Shown in pieces: positions 39,662 through 40,800 of a DNA stretch of 40,800 nucleotides (its first letter is position 1; each line of letters starts with the position of its first letter). The stretch is from contig JAFTRE010000015.1 of NCBI GenBank assembly GCA_017462385.1, forward strand, positions 1-40,800. Direction: 5' to 3'. The DNA is from Clostridia bacterium (GTDB lineage Bacteria > Bacillota > Clostridia > Oscillospirales > CAG-272). Below the pieces are notes generated by a model. That model ran no database searches. It saw only the letters and a list, made by a program, of their open reading frames with translations, and was not told the origin of the DNA. A program made the translations under genes and the position numbers.

Positions 39662-40474
39662 ATGGGTGACAGAGTCATGTTTATCGGCAACAGCTTTACA
39701 TATTATGGGCGTTGCTGCGGTTCAAAAGAAAATAATCCGCTCGGCGGGATTGACAAGGGATATTTTTATCAGGTTGCCAAGTCTTACGGAGATAATGTTA
39801 CGGTGACTAATTTTACCGTAGGCGGCGCGAGCTTGTGGCATAAAAACAATAAGGTCGCCGAACCCGCGTTGTATGAAGAGCTTATCGAAAAGTATCCTAA
39901 TTATTATCAAAACCTCAAAGGCATGCCAATAGATGACATATACGATCAGGATCATGTCATACTTCAGCAAGCGGGATCAAATATAAGCACCACCTATTCC
40001 GACGCCAAGGCAATAATGTCGCTTTTTCCACCGGAGACAAAGTTTTATTTTTATATTACCACACATGATCTCAGCAGTAATCATACGCCCACGCTTTCCG
40101 CGGCACAAAAAATGAAACGCGAAGGAACAGCCGCATATATACCGCTCGGACACATGGTCTATAGCGTTTGGTCGGGAGAGGAGAAAATACCGTCGTCTTC
40201 GATCGAGTATAACAAATATTCTTTTGTTGTCAACAGAAGCTCGTCCGACGGATACCATCCAAACTATCTTACGGGATATTTGACCGCGCTGATGACGTAT
40301 TGCACCATAACGGGTCAGTCCGCGCAGGGAGCGGATTATTCGTTTGTTTCAATGGACGACAAAACACATTATACAAACGGTACAACGAATTTCAAAAGTG
40401 TGCTTGAGTCTGCGGCGGAGATGGCGGCGTGGCAAAAGCTTACGGATGAATATATAGCAAAGTATAACAAATAA
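39662..40474 (+). CDS. SGNH-fold esterase-like protein (DUF4886 type)
   Basis: The 270-residue protein shows block I MFIGNSFTYYG (Ser nucleophile), an NFTVGGASLWHK region (block II Gly), DHVILQQAGSNIS (block III-like) and block V SDGYHPN with the catalytic Asp-His pair. This matches small SGNH hydrolases and the DUF4886 group. There is no signal peptide. It follows the oxidoreductase gene by 20 bases and may share a carbohydrate-related transcript. Substrate unknown. The ribosome site is weak (CAGGGTAA). Confidence 0.82.
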   Translation: MGDRVMFIGNSFTYYGRCCGSKENNPLGGIDKGYFYQVAKSYGDNVTVTNFTVGGASLWHKNNKVAEPALYEELIEKYPNYYQNLKGMPIDDIYDQDHVILQQAGSNISTTYSDAKAIMSLFPPETKFYFYITTHDLSSNHTPTLSAAQKMKREGTAAYIPLGHMVYSVWSGEEKIPSSSIEYNKYSFVVNRSSSDGYHPNYLTGYLTALMTYCTITGQSAQGADYSFVSMDDKTHYTNGTTNFKSVLESAAEMAAWQKLTDEYIAKYNK

Positions 40475-40478
40475 AATT

Positions 40479-40526
40479 AAACCAAAAATCCGGGCGGGGA
40501 AGGCTTCCGCTCGGATGTTTTGGTTT
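40479..40526 (+). terminator. Imperfect terminator after the SGNH gene
   Basis: AAACCAAAAATCCG and CGGATGTTTTGGTTT form a long stem with a mismatch and an inner GGAAGGCTTCC hairpin, directly after the stop codon and before the tRNA promoter. Confidence 0.55.
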
Positions 40527-40584
40527 GTAAAAACGGTTTTTTTCTGACTTGTGGAAAATAAATAAGTTTTTTGCAAAAAAGGTG

Positions 40585-40613
40585 TTGACAAAACAAAATG
40601 AGTGTGGTATAAT
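40585..40613 (+). promoter_or_regulatory. Consensus sigma-A promoter of the tRNA operon
   Basis: TTGACA (40585-40590) and TATAAT (40608-40613) are 17 bases apart, perfect consensus, 31 bases before the first tRNA. Confidence 0.93.
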
Positions 40614-40643
40614 AATCGGGCGTTGTGAGTGACGCAAAAATGT

Positions 40644-40720
40644 GGCGGAGTAGCTCAGTTGGCTAGAGCAACCGGTTCATACCCGGTAGGTCATGGGTTC
40701 AAGTCCAATCTCCGCTACCA
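40644..40720 (+). tRNA. tRNA-Met (CAT anticodon)
   Basis: Acceptor GGCGGAG pairs with CTCCGCT, the anticodon loop is in CCGGTTCATACCCGG with CAT, the T arm carries GGTTCAAGTCC, and CCA is encoded. The G1 pair with U72 is a wobble, and one T-stem pair is mismatched. Elongator Met or Ile2 cannot be told apart by eye. Confidence 0.95.
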
Positions 40721-40795
40721 GGCCCGTTGGTCAAGCGGCTAAGACACCGCCCTTTCACGGCGGTAACGGGAGTTCGATTCTCCCACGGGTCACCA
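40721..40795 (+). tRNA. tRNA-Glu (TTC anticodon)
   Basis: Acceptor GGCCCGT pairs with ACGGGTC, the anticodon stem-loop CCGCCCTTTCACGGCGG carries TTC, and CCA is encoded. It begins on the base after the previous tRNA ends, so the two are processed from one precursor with no spacer. Confidence 0.97.
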
Positions 40796-40800
40796 TAGAC

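Overview
This window is a stretch of ordinary chromosome from a low-to-mid GC Firmicute, most likely an uncultured gut member of the Clostridia (Oscillospirales or Christensenellales type). The evidence is AAGGAG-type ribosome binding sites, near-consensus sigma-A promoters with 17-base spacers, lipoproteins with short Gram-positive signal peptides, RecD2, the TIGR03960/TIGR03936/YlmH gene group, ECF vitamin transporters and very dense riboswitch use. The species cannot be named from sequence alone. I saw no phage, no transposase gene and no CRISPR array.

Layout. 1-954 is the 3' part of tuf. 1017-2799 is an FMN riboswitch, ribU and a DUF368 (PopT-like) gene. 2831-4215 is a promoter, a SAM-I riboswitch and metK. 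4263-10578 is a forward run: small membrane protein, recD2, comFC-like, mreB, pepD, small membrane protein. It is closed by a MITE-like palindromic element (10576-10779). 10777-13758, on the minus strand, is a lysine-riboswitch-controlled amino acid ABC transporter (binding protein, permease, ATPase) with a trailing winged-helix protein. 14022-21057 is a forward cluster: rlmB, a large membrane protein, a B12-binding radical SAM protein, its TIGR03936 partner and ylmH. 21077-23602 is a secreted family 8 polysaccharide lyase. 23654-24877 is tyrS (minus). 25017-27478 is an orphan sugar-binding lipoprotein divergent from an AraC regulator. 27566-29615 is a sugar transferase and a Wzx-like flippase. 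29641-32616 (minus) is azlD, azlC, an acyltransferase-like protein and an esterase. 32796-35711 is a HAD phosphatase, a membrane XRE regulator and an endonuclease/exonuclease/phosphatase lipoprotein. 35741-38433 is a THF riboswitch, folT, folC, a preQ1 riboswitch and queT. 38445-40474 is a Gfo/Idh/MocA oxidoreductase and an SGNH hydrolase. The window ends with tRNA-Met and tRNA-Glu.

How the genes work together. Vitamin and cofactor salvage is the main theme: three ECF S-components (riboflavin, folate, preQ1), each behind its own metabolite riboswitch and none with a local energising module, plus SAM and lysine riboswitches. The second theme is translation and RNA maintenance (tuf, metK, rlmB, ylmH, tyrS, tRNAs). 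The third is carbohydrate use and surface polysaccharide.

The most unusual items are (1) a lysine-type binding protein whose two halves are in circularly permuted order, (2) a 923-residue protein that looks like a catalytically dead P1B-type ATPase with a long acidic N-terminal tail, (3) an acyltransferase-fold protein lacking the catalytic histidine and lipoyl domain, and (4) a transposase-less element with 26-base terminal inverted repeats.
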